Positions 28,200-37,414 of a stretch of 64,000 nucleotides of DNA are shown here, one piece after another. Both the position numbers and the translations under genes were made by a program. A model generated the notes under the pieces. That model made no database searches and had not been told where the DNA came from. It saw only the letters and a list, made by a program, of their open reading frames with translations. The stretch spans positions 1,922,001 to 1,986,000 of the forward strand of contig NZ_CP029033.1 in the NCBI RefSeq assembly GCF_003073475.1, given 5' to 3'. Source of the DNA: Actinobaculum sp. 313 (lineage in GTDB: Bacteria; Actinomycetota; Actinomycetes; Actinomycetales; Actinomycetaceae). The stretch's first letter is position 1; every line of letters begins with the position of its first letter.

Positions 28200-30398
28200 C
28201 TATTCGAAACGTGTGGCGCTGTGGTCCGTCCACCGCACCGCGACCCGATACGCCACCAAGGCCGCAACACCGACCAATGCCAGGCACAACGCCAGTATCC
28301 CGTAATACCACAGCCCGGGCCAGGAGATGCTCCGCTCGCTCAACCCGGTAATTGTGACCCAGCCGGTGAAGACCCCGAGCGCGACCGCGCCGAGGAATGC
28401 CACAACAACGGGCAGTACGGTCTCCGCGGTGATGATTCGCCGTAGCGTTGCCCCTCGCATTCCGGTCAGGCGCAGCAGTCCGAAGACTCGCCGTCGGTCC
28501 AGGATGCCGGAAATCGTTGCTACCGCGAGTGAAAGCGCCGAAATCGCCGTTGCGATCACAATGCCGATCGCCGCCATGGCGGCGAACTGGTTCTCGGTAG
28601 CCTCCGCCGCCACATTCCCGTCTTCATCGCGCGTCAGTGGCGTCGACAGCGGGTTAACGTGCCCGCCGTTCCACAGCGCCGTGCGCACTCGCTCCCGCGC
28701 GGCCGCACTGCCGTCGGTAGCAACGAGCAGCACTGCGGCATTCTCGCCGCCAGAGGGTGCGGCGGTGGGCCGGAGGTCTAAGGACTCCCCGGCTGCTGCT
28801 AGCGCATCCGTATTCAGGGAGACTCCCGCTGCGCCGTCGGGCACGGTCAAGCCGATACTACGGGCGTCGGCAGCGGAGAAGATCACGCGCGAAATAGTGC
28901 CGTCGGTAGCTCTCGGCGCGTAGCCGACCCCCGCACCCGTCACGCCCGGCACTCCCATAAGCTCTTCTTGCTGTTGCTCAATGCCTGCTGTAACGCGCTC
29001 GGCATTCTCTCCACTCCCCGCCTGAACAATGATCGTTGCCGTTGAGAGGTGAAGATCGTCGCTGACGGCTGCCGGTCGGCCGACTGCCGCGGTCATGGCC
29101 ACCGCGAAAACGGAGACGAGAAACACCGCGATGACCATGCCAGAGACGGTTCGAAAAGCAGCTCGCGGGTGGCGGGCTATCCGAGCGCAGGCAACGAGGG
29201 TTTCGGGCCGTCGGGCGTGCCGTTGCCCGAGCCGCGCACACCATGCGGTAAGCATGGCCCCCGCCGTCATGAGGCCGCATGCCACTAGAAGGAGCCCAGC
29301 CACCAGTGCAAGTCCGGTGCTACGCGTTCCCCAGAGGCCCGCTCGGATCATGAGAAGAAGAATCACGCCTCCCAGCAGGGGCACTATCGACACCACCCGG
29401 GGGCGCCGCTCCTGCACATCGCGAATAGAGCCTACGATCAGCGCCTGACCGGAGCGGGCACGTAGCCAGGCGATCAGAGTAGCAGCCGACGCCGTAGCAA
29501 GAATGATTCCGATAACCAGGGCCGCCGGTAAGCGCAAATCCTCAATATAGAAACGCCCCGAGTTTACGCGCACCCGTGCTGCAGCCGGGAGAAGCAGGCG
29601 CGCAGCGACCGCACCGAAGCACGAACCCACAAAGGCGGTGAACGCCGCTTCCAACGCGGAAATCGCGGCAACAGTCGGCCGTGTTGCACCTATGAGCCGA
29701 AGCGTCGCAATATGTTCGGCGCGCTGCGCGGCACCCAAATCGGTCACGATAGCTATCAGAAGGAGCACGGGCACCAACATGGCAATCGCTCCCAGCGCGG
29801 CAATGATCTGGTATACCTCGCTGGAATAGCGGGTGCCGACAAAAGAAGAAACAAGTGACGCAGCGTTGCCCAGTTGTCCGGCATCAAGTAGTTCGTCTAC
29901 CGTAACGCCTTCGACGACGACAAGTGCATCCGGCCCCTCCAACCCACTGCGCTGAATCGTTCCCGCAGCTACACCGTAACGGTCCCCCAGTTGATCCGCC
30001 GGTGCCGCACCGATGAGCTCCTCCAGCGCCGGAGAGGCGAAGTACTCGCCCGGGCGCGGAGTTCTGTCGATTCCCGGAAGCGCTACCGTGGTCTGATCGG
30101 ACGCGGCAATACGCACAACCGTTATCGTCCGCCCACCGTAGAAATCGGATGTGGTGAGGGCGGCCGCTGTATCCGGCTCGAGGGGCAGGTCAGCTTCGGT
30201 GAGGCGTTCGGGAACACGGTATGGGGTGAGGGTCCAGGTGGAGCGCTCCGTGCGCTCCCCGATTCCGCGCGAAGCTCCGAGCAGCAGCAGGAGGATTGCG
30301 ACGCCGATCATGACGCCCACACACATCCCACTGACGCGACGCCGCGAAGCGACGTCGCCGGCCACTAGCAACCGGGTCAGTTGTATCCGCGCCTTCAT
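28200..30398 (-). CDS. ABC transporter permease, FtsX/MacB-type
   Basis: 732 residues from ATG 30398, overlapping the ABC ATPase stop by 4 bp (ATGA). An N-terminal transmembrane helix (MCVGVMIGVAILLLLLGAS) is followed by a large extracytoplasmic region, then a block of three FtsX-like helices near residues 210-320, further helices, a second outer domain (RPAAVSDDLHLSTATIIV...), and a final three-helix FtsX block. This tandem architecture suits export of antimicrobial peptides, or lipoprotein-type substrates. With the PadR gene it forms a likely drug-inducible exporter. Confidence 0.88.
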   Translation of the reverse strand: MKARIQLTRLLVAGDVASRRRVSGMCVGVMIGVAILLLLLGASRGIGERTERSTWTLTPYRVPERLTEADLPLEPDTAAALTTSDFYGGRTITVVRIAASDQTTVALPGIDRTPRPGEYFASPALEELIGAAPADQLGDRYGVAAGTIQRSGLEGPDALVVVEGVTVDELLDAGQLGNAASLVSSFVGTRYSSEVYQIIAALGAIAMLVPVLLLIAIVTDLGAAQRAEHIATLRLIGATRPTVAAISALEAAFTAFVGSCFGAVAARLLLPAAARVRVNSGRFYIEDLRLPAALVIGIILATASAATLIAWLRARSGQALIVGSIRDVQERRPRVVSIVPLLGGVILLLMIRAGLWGTRSTGLALVAGLLLVACGLMTAGAMLTAWCARLGQRHARRPETLVACARIARHPRAAFRTVSGMVIAVFLVSVFAVAMTAAVGRPAAVSDDLHLSTATIIVQAGSGENAERVTAGIEQQQEELMGVPGVTGAGVGYAPRATDGTISRVIFSAADARSIGLTVPDGAAGVSLNTDALAAAGESLDLRPTAAPSGGENAAVLLVATDGSAAARERVRTALWNGGHVNPLSTPLTRDEDGNVAAEATENQFAAMAAIGIVIATAISALSLAVATISGILDRRRVFGLLRLTGMRGATLRRIITAETVLPVVVAFLGAVALGVFTGWVTITGLSERSISWPGLWYYGILALCLALVGVAALVAYRVAVRWTDHSATRFE

Positions 30399-31225
30399 TG
30401 CGGCGTCCCGTCGCTCTGCCCGCCCACGCACGGCCCCGTGCTGTGGCTACCCGCACTGTCACTACTACCCGTACCGGCACTGATGCGGCCGTCACGCACA
30501 ATGACCTCCCGATCGGCGTATGCGGCCGTGCGTGCATCGTGGGTTACCAGCACAAGCGTCGACCCGTCCTCTCGCACGCGCCTCACCAGCGCATCCATCA
30601 CCTGTTCGGCCGCGAATGAATCCAAAGAGCCGGTCGGCTCATCGGCGAAGATGACGCGCGGGTGGGCAACAAGCGCACGTGCTATCGCAACACGCTGTGC
30701 TTGCCCGCCCGACATTTTGCTCGGCAACCGGTCGAGTTCCGCCTCCAGGCCGAATGCGACAAGGGCATCACGCGCTCGCGGCACGGCCTTACGCCGCTCG
30801 ATACCCGCCAGAAGCAGCGGGATCGTGACATTGTCGAGAGCGCTGAGATCCGGCAATAACTGGCCGAACTGGAACACGAAACCGAAATCGGTCAAGCGCA
30901 GATTTGCTCTCCGCTCCTCGCTCCAGGAGCTCATGTCCTCACCTCGATAGCGCACCGTTCCGACGTCGGGAACAAGCACACCCGCGAGGACATGCATAAG
31001 CGTGGACTTCCCCGAGCCGGATGGCCCCATAACCGCCAGGGTTTCGCCTTCACTAATATCAAGATCGATGCCGCGCAATGCCCGCGTCATGCCAAATGAG
31101 TACTCGACCGCCCTGGTTTGCAGTAGGGATTGTTGACCCACCGCCTCTGGCGCCTTGCCGTTGTCTGTAGACGCTTCTCCCATCCGTTCCGCCAGACGAC
31201 TGCCTGCCCTACGTGGCAGGTTCAT
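30395..31225 (-). CDS. ABC transporter ATP-binding protein (LolD/MacB class)
   Basis: 276 residues. Walker A GPSGSGKST near residue 68, Q-loop FQFGQLLPD, signature MSGGQAQRVAIARAL, Walker B VIFADEPTGSLDS, H-loop LVTHDA. It powers the permease encoded next. The ATG overlaps the padR stop by 4 bp. The first 35 residues are an unusual extension; ATG 31225 is kept because of the overlap. The three genes are one operon. Confidence 0.93.
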   Translation of the reverse strand: MNLPRRAGSRLAERMGEASTDNGKAPEAVGQQSLLQTRAVEYSFGMTRALRGIDLDISEGETLAVMGPSGSGKSTLMHVLAGVLVPDVGTVRYRGEDMSSWSEERRANLRLTDFGFVFQFGQLLPDLSALDNVTIPLLLAGIERRKAVPRARDALVAFGLEAELDRLPSKMSGGQAQRVAIARALVAHPRVIFADEPTGSLDSFAAEQVMDALVRRVREDGSTLVLVTHDARTAAYADREVIVRDGRISAGTGSSDSAGSHSTGPCVGGQSDGTPQ

Positions 31226-31746
31226 GCCTGCACCTCCTTCCGAAGGGAGCCGAGCCGGGCCTCGGTTACATCAATCCACTGCAGATCGGCCTCAATGTGG
31301 AACATTGCGTGATCGGCCAGCAACGCCCCTCGCAGATCGGCTTCTTGTTTGGCCCGGGTGAGTTCGCGGAGGCGGGCGAGATGTGCGCTGCGTTGGATAT
31401 CGAGAAGACGTTGGGCGTCGTCGCCAAGCAGAAGAGCAATGATCGTCTTGGCAAAGAGATTCGATTGTAGGGTATCCGCCACCGGATCTGCGGTGAACAT
31501 CCATTCCTCCACCCTCTTGCGCCCCTGCTCTGTTATCTCATAGCGTTTCCGTTCCGGCCCGGCCCCGGGCTCTTGGGCGACGAGTGTGATCAGGCCGTCG
31601 CGGATGAGGCGTGCCAGTGTGGCATAGACCTGACCGTAGGCCAAGGGTCGGCGCGATCCGAACCAGTGGTCGTAGCTCTGTTTGAGGTCGTACCCGTACC
31701 CTGGGGCGGGGCCGAGCAATCCGAGCAGTGCAAGCGAGGTGTCCAT
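31222..31746 (-). CDS. PadR family transcriptional regulator
   Basis: 174 residues from ATG 31746. N-terminal winged helix (SLALLGLLGPAPGYGYDLKQ, LAYGQVYATLARLIRDGLI) and C-terminal helical dimerisation domain. It is first in the operon with the ABC exporter, so it probably represses that exporter and itself until an inducer binds. A near-perfect palindrome overlaps the promoter just upstream. There is no ribosome site, and a TATAGT box lies 6 nt before the ATG. Confidence 0.9.
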   Translation of the reverse strand: MDTSLALLGLLGPAPGYGYDLKQSYDHWFGSRRPLAYGQVYATLARLIRDGLITLVAQEPGAGPERKRYEITEQGRKRVEEWMFTADPVADTLQSNLFAKTIIALLLGDDAQRLLDIQRSAHLARLRELTRAKQEADLRGALLADHAMFHIEADLQWIDVTEARLGSLRKEVQA

Positions 31747-31752
31747 GGCTCG

Positions 31753-31771
31753 ACTATACACTCAGCGTATA
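31753..31771 (-). promoter_or_regulatory. padR promoter with TATAC-N7-GTATA palindrome
   Basis: On the minus strand, TATAGT (31758-31753) is a -10 box six bases before the ATG. The palindrome TATAC...GTATA spans 31755-31771 and covers it, so a bound dimer would block RNA polymerase. This arrangement fits autoregulation by PadR. A recognisable -35 is weak. Confidence 0.5.
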
Positions 31772-31934
31772 CACCGCGTCTATAGCCGCCTTTGAGTGCT
31801 GACGTGTCTGATCTTCCTACCCGGCGGCTCATACGGCGGCGGTTCCCTGAGGCAGCCATTCCTGCGGCGGCGGGCCGAGGAAGCACTGACGACGGCTTCG
31901 TCGCCACGCCGGAGCCACGTCGGCACTATCTCCC

Positions 31935-32834
31935 CTACGCGGCTGGCCTGCCCCGCAGGCCTGCCGCGGCGCATATCACCCACGCCGTGACCCGATCCAG
32001 AATCGGTGACTCAATGCGCCACCGTTGCCAATACAGAGGAACGGCAACACTGCGGCTCGTATCAAAACGCACGAGGGCACCGCGCGCAATCTCTTCTCTT
32101 GCTTGGTTGCTGGGAAGGACGCTCCACCCCAGACCAAGACGTACCGCGGCGAGGAAGTCATGATTCGACGGGACGAAATGCGCTGGAGGCTCATGCAGGG
32201 CACCAACCATCTCCAGGTATCGATGCTGCAAAGAATCATGCATATCAAAACGTACCAGCGGTTGACGCTCGGGAGCGGCGGCGACGGCGTCGGCTATCTG
32301 CGGAGCACACACTGGCCAATACTCCATTGCCCCCAGCGGGCTGACCACGCAACCCGGCGCGGGCGCCGACTGTGAAGTCACCGCCGCCATCACCGCTCCC
32401 CGGCGCAGAGACTCGCGGCTGACCTCCTCGTCCTCAATGCGCAAGTCCAGCATCATGCTCCCGTCCCGCGCAATATTGCCGACGACGGTTGCGAACCACG
32501 TGGCGACCGAGTCGGCGTTAACTGCCAGCGCACAGCGAGTAAGCCGTGTGGTGCCATCACTTCGAACACCCGCCACGCCCGCTGCAGCCAAAGCCTCGGT
32601 TGCGTCCGCTGTTGCCAGTTCCACCTGGCGCGCCAACTTGAGCAGGACCTCACCCGCAGCGGACGGCGCCACCGGTCGAGTTCGCTGCACTACGGCCCTA
32701 CCTATCTCATGTTCAAGGGCTGCTAAGCGCTGACTGACCGCCGATTGCGTGATGTGAAGTCTGCGTGCGGCAGCCTCGAATGACCCTGTTTGGCACACCG
32801 CGGCCAATGCGGCCAGGCTTGTAGCGTTGTACAT
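31935..32834 (-). CDS. lysG: LysR family regulator of lysine/arginine export (LysG/ArgP-like)
   Basis: 299 residues from ATG 32834. N-terminal LysR helix-turn-helix (LAALAAVCQTGSFEAAARRL, ITQSAVSQRLAALEHEIG), then the effector domain. Divergent from the lysE exporter gene 76 bp away, the classical arrangement: basic amino acid binding makes LysG activate lysE. ArgP/LysG family by the sequence around QTGSFEAAARRLHITQSAVS. Confidence 0.9.
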   Translation of the reverse strand: MYNATSLAALAAVCQTGSFEAAARRLHITQSAVSQRLAALEHEIGRAVVQRTRPVAPSAAGEVLLKLARQVELATADATEALAAAGVAGVRSDGTTRLTRCALAVNADSVATWFATVVGNIARDGSMMLDLRIEDEEVSRESLRRGAVMAAVTSQSAPAPGCVVSPLGAMEYWPVCAPQIADAVAAAPERQPLVRFDMHDSLQHRYLEMVGALHEPPAHFVPSNHDFLAAVRLGLGWSVLPSNQAREEIARGALVRFDTSRSVAVPLYWQRWRIESPILDRVTAWVICAAAGLRGRPAA

Positions 32835-32910
32835 ATTAGGAAGTCTAATGATACTTGCAGACTCTTTAAGAAACTTGGTGGGAGTGGGATGGCTACCTAG
32901 TCTGATCATT

Positions 32911-33711
32911 ATGGCCCTACCACTGATGAGTTACCTTCCGATGGCCGCCACTTTCGCCTTCGCACCCGGACCGGATGCCACCCTCACCATTCGCAGCTCG
33001 TTATCCGGCGGACGAAGCCACGGCCTGGCTACCGGGCTTGGAACCGCCTCCGGGTCCGTGGTCTGGGGACTTTCCTCTGCGGTCGGGCTGGCTGCGCTTG
33101 TGGTGTCGCAACCTGCACTGTTCGCAATATTGAAGGTGACCGGCGCGGTTTACTTGGCCTTTCTCGGGCTCCAAAGCCTCAACTCCAGCGTGCGAACCCA
33201 CCGGTCAGCACCTCAACAATCGGCCGCAGCTCGACGCCCCTTACCGCTGCGTCCACTGCTGCAACGCGTCGGCTTGCGACGGTCCTACCCGCAACGCCCC
33301 GCCCTGCGAGAGACCGAGCCACAACACTCCGCTCTGCAGCAGCCAATACCGCAGCACTCCACCCAGCAACACTTCACCCAGCAACACTCCGGCACCCGAA
33401 CGATGACCTCCTTGCCATCGCATCTACGCGCCTACCGTACCGGCCTTCTGGCTTCCGTTTTAAACCCGAAAATGGGGGCTTTCTACCTGGCGGTGATGCC
33501 GCAATTCATCCCGGACGAGGGTAACACGTTCCTCTGGTCGATGGCACTCATGGGCATTGAGTTTCCCGTCGCCGTCGTCACAATGTCGCTGTATGCCGTG
33601 GCAGCAGATCGATTGCGGGTGCTTAGCAGCGAGCAACGAGTCTTGAGGTGGATGGACCGCATACTCGGCTTTGTTCTGCTGGGGTTCGCCGCTCTTCTCC
33701 TTGTTGAATGA
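32911..33711 (+). CDS. lysE: LysE/ArgO family amino acid exporter with Gln/His-rich loop
   Basis: About 266 residues from ATG 32911 (alternative ATG 32926), with six helices. The family opening ATFAFAPGPDATLTIRSS is clear. Between helices 3 and 4 (about residues 95-167) there is a low-complexity insertion with repeated QHS/QQH units; family members have a much shorter loop there. The C-terminal half LLASVLNPKMGAFYLAVMPQF is normal. Exports lysine/arginine in the family; specificity here is inferred from the adjacent LysG. Confidence 0.87.
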   Translation: MALPLMSYLPMAATFAFAPGPDATLTIRSSLSGGRSHGLATGLGTASGSVVWGLSSAVGLAALVVSQPALFAILKVTGAVYLAFLGLQSLNSSVRTHRSAPQQSAAARRPLPLRPLLQRVGLRRSYPQRPALRETEPQHSALQQPIPQHSTQQHFTQQHSGTRTMTSLPSHLRAYRTGLLASVLNPKMGAFYLAVMPQFIPDEGNTFLWSMALMGIEFPVAVVTMSLYAVAADRLRVLSSEQRVLRWMDRILGFVLLGFAALLLVE

Positions 33712-33935
33712 TGCGTGAGTGAATATCGTGGCATTCACTATGTGGACAGATGGACAAAGGTCTCAAATACAATTCGCCATCCGGACTAGGATGACTACCG
33801 GCGGCAGTGGCGGGAGCCACTCACCGCTATTCCGCCCGGTAGCGGGACACGTTTCCACGGGAGCGATCCTCTATTGAAACGGGTTTCGACTCCCAGGGCG
33901 ATATGTTATGCACACCACCAATGGGAGGAATCTCG

Positions 33936-35333
33936 ATGTCGAGTTCCACGCAAGAAAAGCCCCGTTCACGGGCTAACTCGCTAGTTATCCGCAGCGCTAT
34001 CGTCGCTGCGCTCGGTGGCCTTGTCTTCGGCTTCGACACGGCCGTCATCTCGGGTGCTGAGGGCGCCCTACAGGAGGTCTTCAGTCTGAGTAACTTCAGC
34101 CTTGGCCTCACAGTTGCAATTGCAACCTTCGGTACCATCTTCGGCGCCATTTTCGCCGGCCGACTAGCAGACCGCTTCGGCCGTCACAAAGTTCTGTTGT
34201 GGATCGGGATCATCTACATTCTCGGTTCCCTCGGCACGGCCTTCGCTCCGACCCATATCATCCTGCTGATCTTCCGCTTCGTCGGCGGTATTGGCGTCGG
34301 CATGTCCAGCGTCTGCGCGCCGATCTACACCGCAGAAATATCCCCGGCTGCCTACCGCGGACGCCTCGTCGGACTCGTTCAGTTCAACGTTGTTCTCGGC
34401 ATTCTGCTGGCCTACTTCTCCAACTTCCTCATCCGGCGGATCGCACCCGATGATGTCGCATGGCGCTGGATGCTCGGAGTTATGGCGATCCCCTCGGTCA
34501 TCTTCCTCCTGCTGCTCCTCACCGTACCGGAAACGCCGCGCTGGTTGATGAGTCATGGTCGCACGGATGCAGCCATTGCCACGAGCCGTCGGCTCTGCTC
34601 CACCCAGGAAGAGTCAGACGAGCAGATCGCCGAGATCAAAGAGCAGCTAGCCGAAGACGCACGCCTGCGCAGCATGCGCACCCCGTTCTTCTCGCGGAGG
34701 TACCGGAAAGTCATTCTTATGGCCTTCGCCATCGCCGCGTTCAACCAGCTCTCCGGAGTCAACGCCATCCTGTACTACGCGCCCCGTGTGATTCAGGAGG
34801 CCGGCGCAAGCGATGATCAGGCATATCTCATGACGGTCGCAGTCGGTTTCATGAACCTCATAGCGACGATGGCGGCTTTGACAGTTATCGACCGCCTCGG
34901 CCGCCGAACCCTGATGCTTGTTGGATCAATTGGATATCTGCTGAGTCTCGGCTTCCTGACCGCTCTGTTCTTCGTCTACGACGGGAATTACAACACGACG
35001 TCGTCGGTACTGGTGCTGGTCGGCCTGCTCTGCTTCATCGCGGCACACGCCTTCGGGCAGGGCTCGGTGATCTGGGTGTTCATCTCCGAGATCTTCCCCA
35101 ACCGGGTGCGCGGCGCGGGCCAGTCCTTCGGCTCACTGACCCACTGGACCTTCGCGGCGCTGACTACCCTGCTGTTCCCAAGCATTGTTGGAGCGCTCGG
35201 CGGCGGCATCGCCTTCCTGATCTTCTTCATCTGCATGATCGGACAGCTCATCTGGGTCCGCCTGGTCATGCCGGAAACCAAGGGAATTCCATTGGAGGAT
35301 ATGGAAAAAAAGCTCGGCCTACGCGACGCCTGA
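33936..35333 (+). CDS. sugar porter family MFS transporter (proton/sugar symport)
   Basis: 465 residues with twelve helices. Sugar-porter signatures: GRLADRFGRHK after helix 2, VPETPRWL in the middle, the QLSGVNAILYYAP motif after helix 7 and VPETKG-like PETKGIPLEDME at the end. Start ATG 33936 with GGGAGGA upstream. The downstream PfkB kinase, 390 bp away on the same strand, could phosphorylate the sugar, most likely fructose or another hexose. Confidence 0.93.
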   Translation: MSSSTQEKPRSRANSLVIRSAIVAALGGLVFGFDTAVISGAEGALQEVFSLSNFSLGLTVAIATFGTIFGAIFAGRLADRFGRHKVLLWIGIIYILGSLGTAFAPTHIILLIFRFVGGIGVGMSSVCAPIYTAEISPAAYRGRLVGLVQFNVVLGILLAYFSNFLIRRIAPDDVAWRWMLGVMAIPSVIFLLLLLTVPETPRWLMSHGRTDAAIATSRRLCSTQEESDEQIAEIKEQLAEDARLRSMRTPFFSRRYRKVILMAFAIAAFNQLSGVNAILYYAPRVIQEAGASDDQAYLMTVAVGFMNLIATMAALTVIDRLGRRTLMLVGSIGYLLSLGFLTALFFVYDGNYNTTSSVLVLVGLLCFIAAHAFGQGSVIWVFISEIFPNRVRGAGQSFGSLTHWTFAALTTLLFPSIVGALGGGIAFLIFFICMIGQLIWVRLVMPETKGIPLEDMEKKLGLRDA

Positions 35334-35724
35334 GCCGCCCTGCCCGAGCGCGCCCCTGCGGCAATCCGTCAAGCGGTCACCGCCCGGGCGTTCCGTCCAA
35401 CGGAACTGCACTCCCCGGGACTGCGCTCCTTGACGGTCGCCGCGGTCGGCAGCTCAGCGGCAGCACCCAGTGGGTACGGGACTTCTATCCAAGGGGTATC
35501 CCCCATAGGCGAACGCTCTTCAGAGCCCGGAACAATGACTCTTGCAAGGCGCGTCGCCGCTCGCGGAACACCGAGCCCAACAAAAGGGAACTGGCCGCAC
35601 ACATCAATACACACCCGTAACGCCCCTTGTCCGGCACTGATCGGAGAACTTGCTAGGCAAAACCGCCGCCGGTGCCGGACAATAGGTAACAAGATCTCTA
35701 TACATCCACTCAGAGGAGAATCAC
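35334..35724. other. intergenic, no gene recognised
   Basis: Between the sugar porter and the kinase. Both strands have open frames of about 125-190 codons but none matches a family I know. It should hold the kinase promoter; AGAGGAG lies before the ATG at 35725. Confidence 0.45.
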
Positions 35725-36693
35725 ATGGCTGTGACCGATCCGGATGCCGCACCCGTGCTGTGCCTGGGCGAAGCCCTTATCGACGTCGTTATTCGCGGCG
35801 ACGAATCCGAAGAACACGTTGGGGGAAGCCCGCTCAACGTTGCGTGCGTACTCACCGAACTCGACCATCCGGCGCTTATCGGCGCGTGGTGGGGCAAAGA
35901 CCAGCGCGGCGCCATGATCGAAGAGTTCGCGCGCGCGCACCACGTCGGCATTGTGCCGGGGAGCGACGCGGCACAACGAACAACTGTTGCCTACGCGCGT
36001 CTAGATGAGCAAGGCCGCGCCACATACGAGTTCGACCTGCTGTGGGACGTCCCACCGCTTCCCGCCCCGGCGTCGCTTGCCCACCTGCACACCGGCAGTA
36101 TTGCCGCCACTCTTGAGCCCGGCGGAACCGGTGTTCTCAAGGCCGTCAAGGACATGGCAATCCGTGGAACCGTCTCCTACGATCCCAACGTTCGCCCCTC
36201 AATCATGGAGTCACCGGAGAAGGTCCTGCCACGTATCGAGGAGTTGGTGTCGCTGTCTGATGTTGTCAAGGCCTCCGACGAGGACTTGGCCTGGTTGTAT
36301 GGCGAAGACACCCCCGTGGAGGAAATCATCCGCAAATGGTTGGCACTCGGACCGGGACTAGTCGTTGTTACCCGCGGTCCGTGGGGCGCCTATGCGCGAC
36401 TCGCCTCCGAGCGGGACATGCTCGTTATTGATCCGCTCAATGTGGAGGTGGCCGATACCGTTGGTGCCGGTGATTCCTTTATGGGAGGCCTGATCTCGGG
36501 CTTGCTCGACGCCGGACTACTGGGCAATGCCGAAGCGAAGGCGCGCCTGCGCAATGCCACCTGGAATCAAATCCGCAGCGCATTGCACCGGGCAACCATC
36601 ACCTCGGGGCTGACGGTAAGCCATCCTGGCGCTCACGCGCCCACCCGCACGGATATCGACGAAGTCCTGAAGGCCGACCCGCGCCTCGCATAG
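35725..36693 (+). CDS. PfkB family carbohydrate kinase (fructokinase-like)
   Basis: 322 residues. N-terminal LCLGEALIDVV and GGSPLNVAC, the adenosine-kinase-family second signature DTVGAGDSFMGGL with the catalytic aspartate, and the GPWGAYA stretch. ATP-dependent phosphorylation of a sugar. Together with the upstream porter it suggests uptake followed by phosphorylation of fructose. AGAGGAG is 6-7 nt before the ATG. Confidence 0.92.
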   Translation: MAVTDPDAAPVLCLGEALIDVVIRGDESEEHVGGSPLNVACVLTELDHPALIGAWWGKDQRGAMIEEFARAHHVGIVPGSDAAQRTTVAYARLDEQGRATYEFDLLWDVPPLPAPASLAHLHTGSIAATLEPGGTGVLKAVKDMAIRGTVSYDPNVRPSIMESPEKVLPRIEELVSLSDVVKASDEDLAWLYGEDTPVEEIIRKWLALGPGLVVVTRGPWGAYARLASERDMLVIDPLNVEVADTVGAGDSFMGGLISGLLDAGLLGNAEAKARLRNATWNQIRSALHRATITSGLTVSHPGAHAPTRTDIDEVLKADPRLA

Positions 36694-36977
36694 ATCAAGC
36701 TCCCGCACCGCACGCTGGATGCGGGCAGGAGTCCCAGCAACCCGTGCCGGATACGACTAGGAGTTCGCGAGCCGAGCCGCATGCCGCGCAGCTAGAATGC
36801 TCCGACACTGCGTGCCTCGGGCAGCTACAGGCCCAGCAGACCTTGTTAGGCGGGCACCATTCCAGCAGGTGCCCATGAGGCAGAGTACCCGTCGACTAGG
36901 CGGTCCCATGGCCTGAGCGTCTCGGTCGTCCACCCGTCTCGGTGAGCGTGGATGGTTACTGCCACATAGCCAACGTA

Positions 36978-37016
36978 AACCGGCTGACCCAGTCTTCGGA
37001 CTCTGGTCAGCCGGTT
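36978..37016. repeat. 12-bp hairpin, possible terminator
   Basis: AACCGGCTGACC (36978-36989) is perfectly complementary to GGTCAGCCGGTT (37005-37016), loop 15 nt. It is not followed by a clear T run. It could end transcription of the kinase gene from the left. Confidence 0.6.
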
Positions 37017-37153
37017 CTGCCGTATTAGGCATTAGCTGCGGTTGACTCGCAGAGCCGGTCACCGCAGCGGCAACAGGTGGCGGCTTGTTTCCAGGCCGCC
37101 GGTCCAAATCAGGGTCACACACCTCGCACCGAGCAGACACTTACATTCTCAAC

Positions 37154-37271
37154 GTCCAAATCCCGTCCAAACGATTCAAGCGGGACGCAGTAGCCTTCTC
37201 AAATCCGCACGATTCCGCCGTTCTTCAAATAGAGCTATTCCACTTTACCTGCGTTTGGACGGGATTTGGAC
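37154..37271. repeat. perfect 20-bp inverted repeat spaced 78 bp
   Basis: Left arm 37154-37173 (GTCCAAATCCCGTCCAAACG) is exactly complementary to right arm 37252-37271. Each arm holds two GTCCAAA/TTTGGAC units. The intervening 78 bp have no coding pattern. It may be a miniature inverted-repeat element or a repressor-looping site. Confidence 0.75.
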
Positions 37272-37357
37272 ATCCTCGGCCCCACAGCGCGCTGGTAACG
37301 GCACGAGTGCACAATTCGATGCCGGGGAGCCGACCTGCGCCTGCGGCACCTACGCAT

Positions 37358-37414
37358 GCCTTCGTACCCAGAACTCGCCTTCGTACCTAAAGCTTGCCTT
37401 CGTGCCTAAAGCTT
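37358..37414. repeat. three 19-bp tandem repeats at the end of the MFS gene
   Basis: Units at 37358, 37377 and 37396, each beginning GCCTTCGT. The second and third are nearly identical (one difference). The stop codon of the Bcr/CflA gene falls inside the third unit. Confidence 0.6.

Larger units (their letters stand above)
36694..37405. other. intergenic with several repeats, no gene
   Basis: About 710 bp between the ends of the kinase gene and the convergent Bcr/CflA gene. It contains a 12-bp hairpin (36978-37016), a 20-bp inverted repeat pair (37154-37271) and 19-bp tandem repeats (37358-37414). No open frame is convincing. Confidence 0.6.

Noticed and set aside
35369-35752. 127-codon minus-strand frame before the PfkB gene
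   Set aside because: No recognisable domain, overlaps the kinase start, start and ribosome site unconvincing.
37154-37271. CRISPR array
   Set aside because: Only two inverted arms, not a series of direct repeats with equal spacers; the tandem repeats elsewhere are also too short or contiguous.
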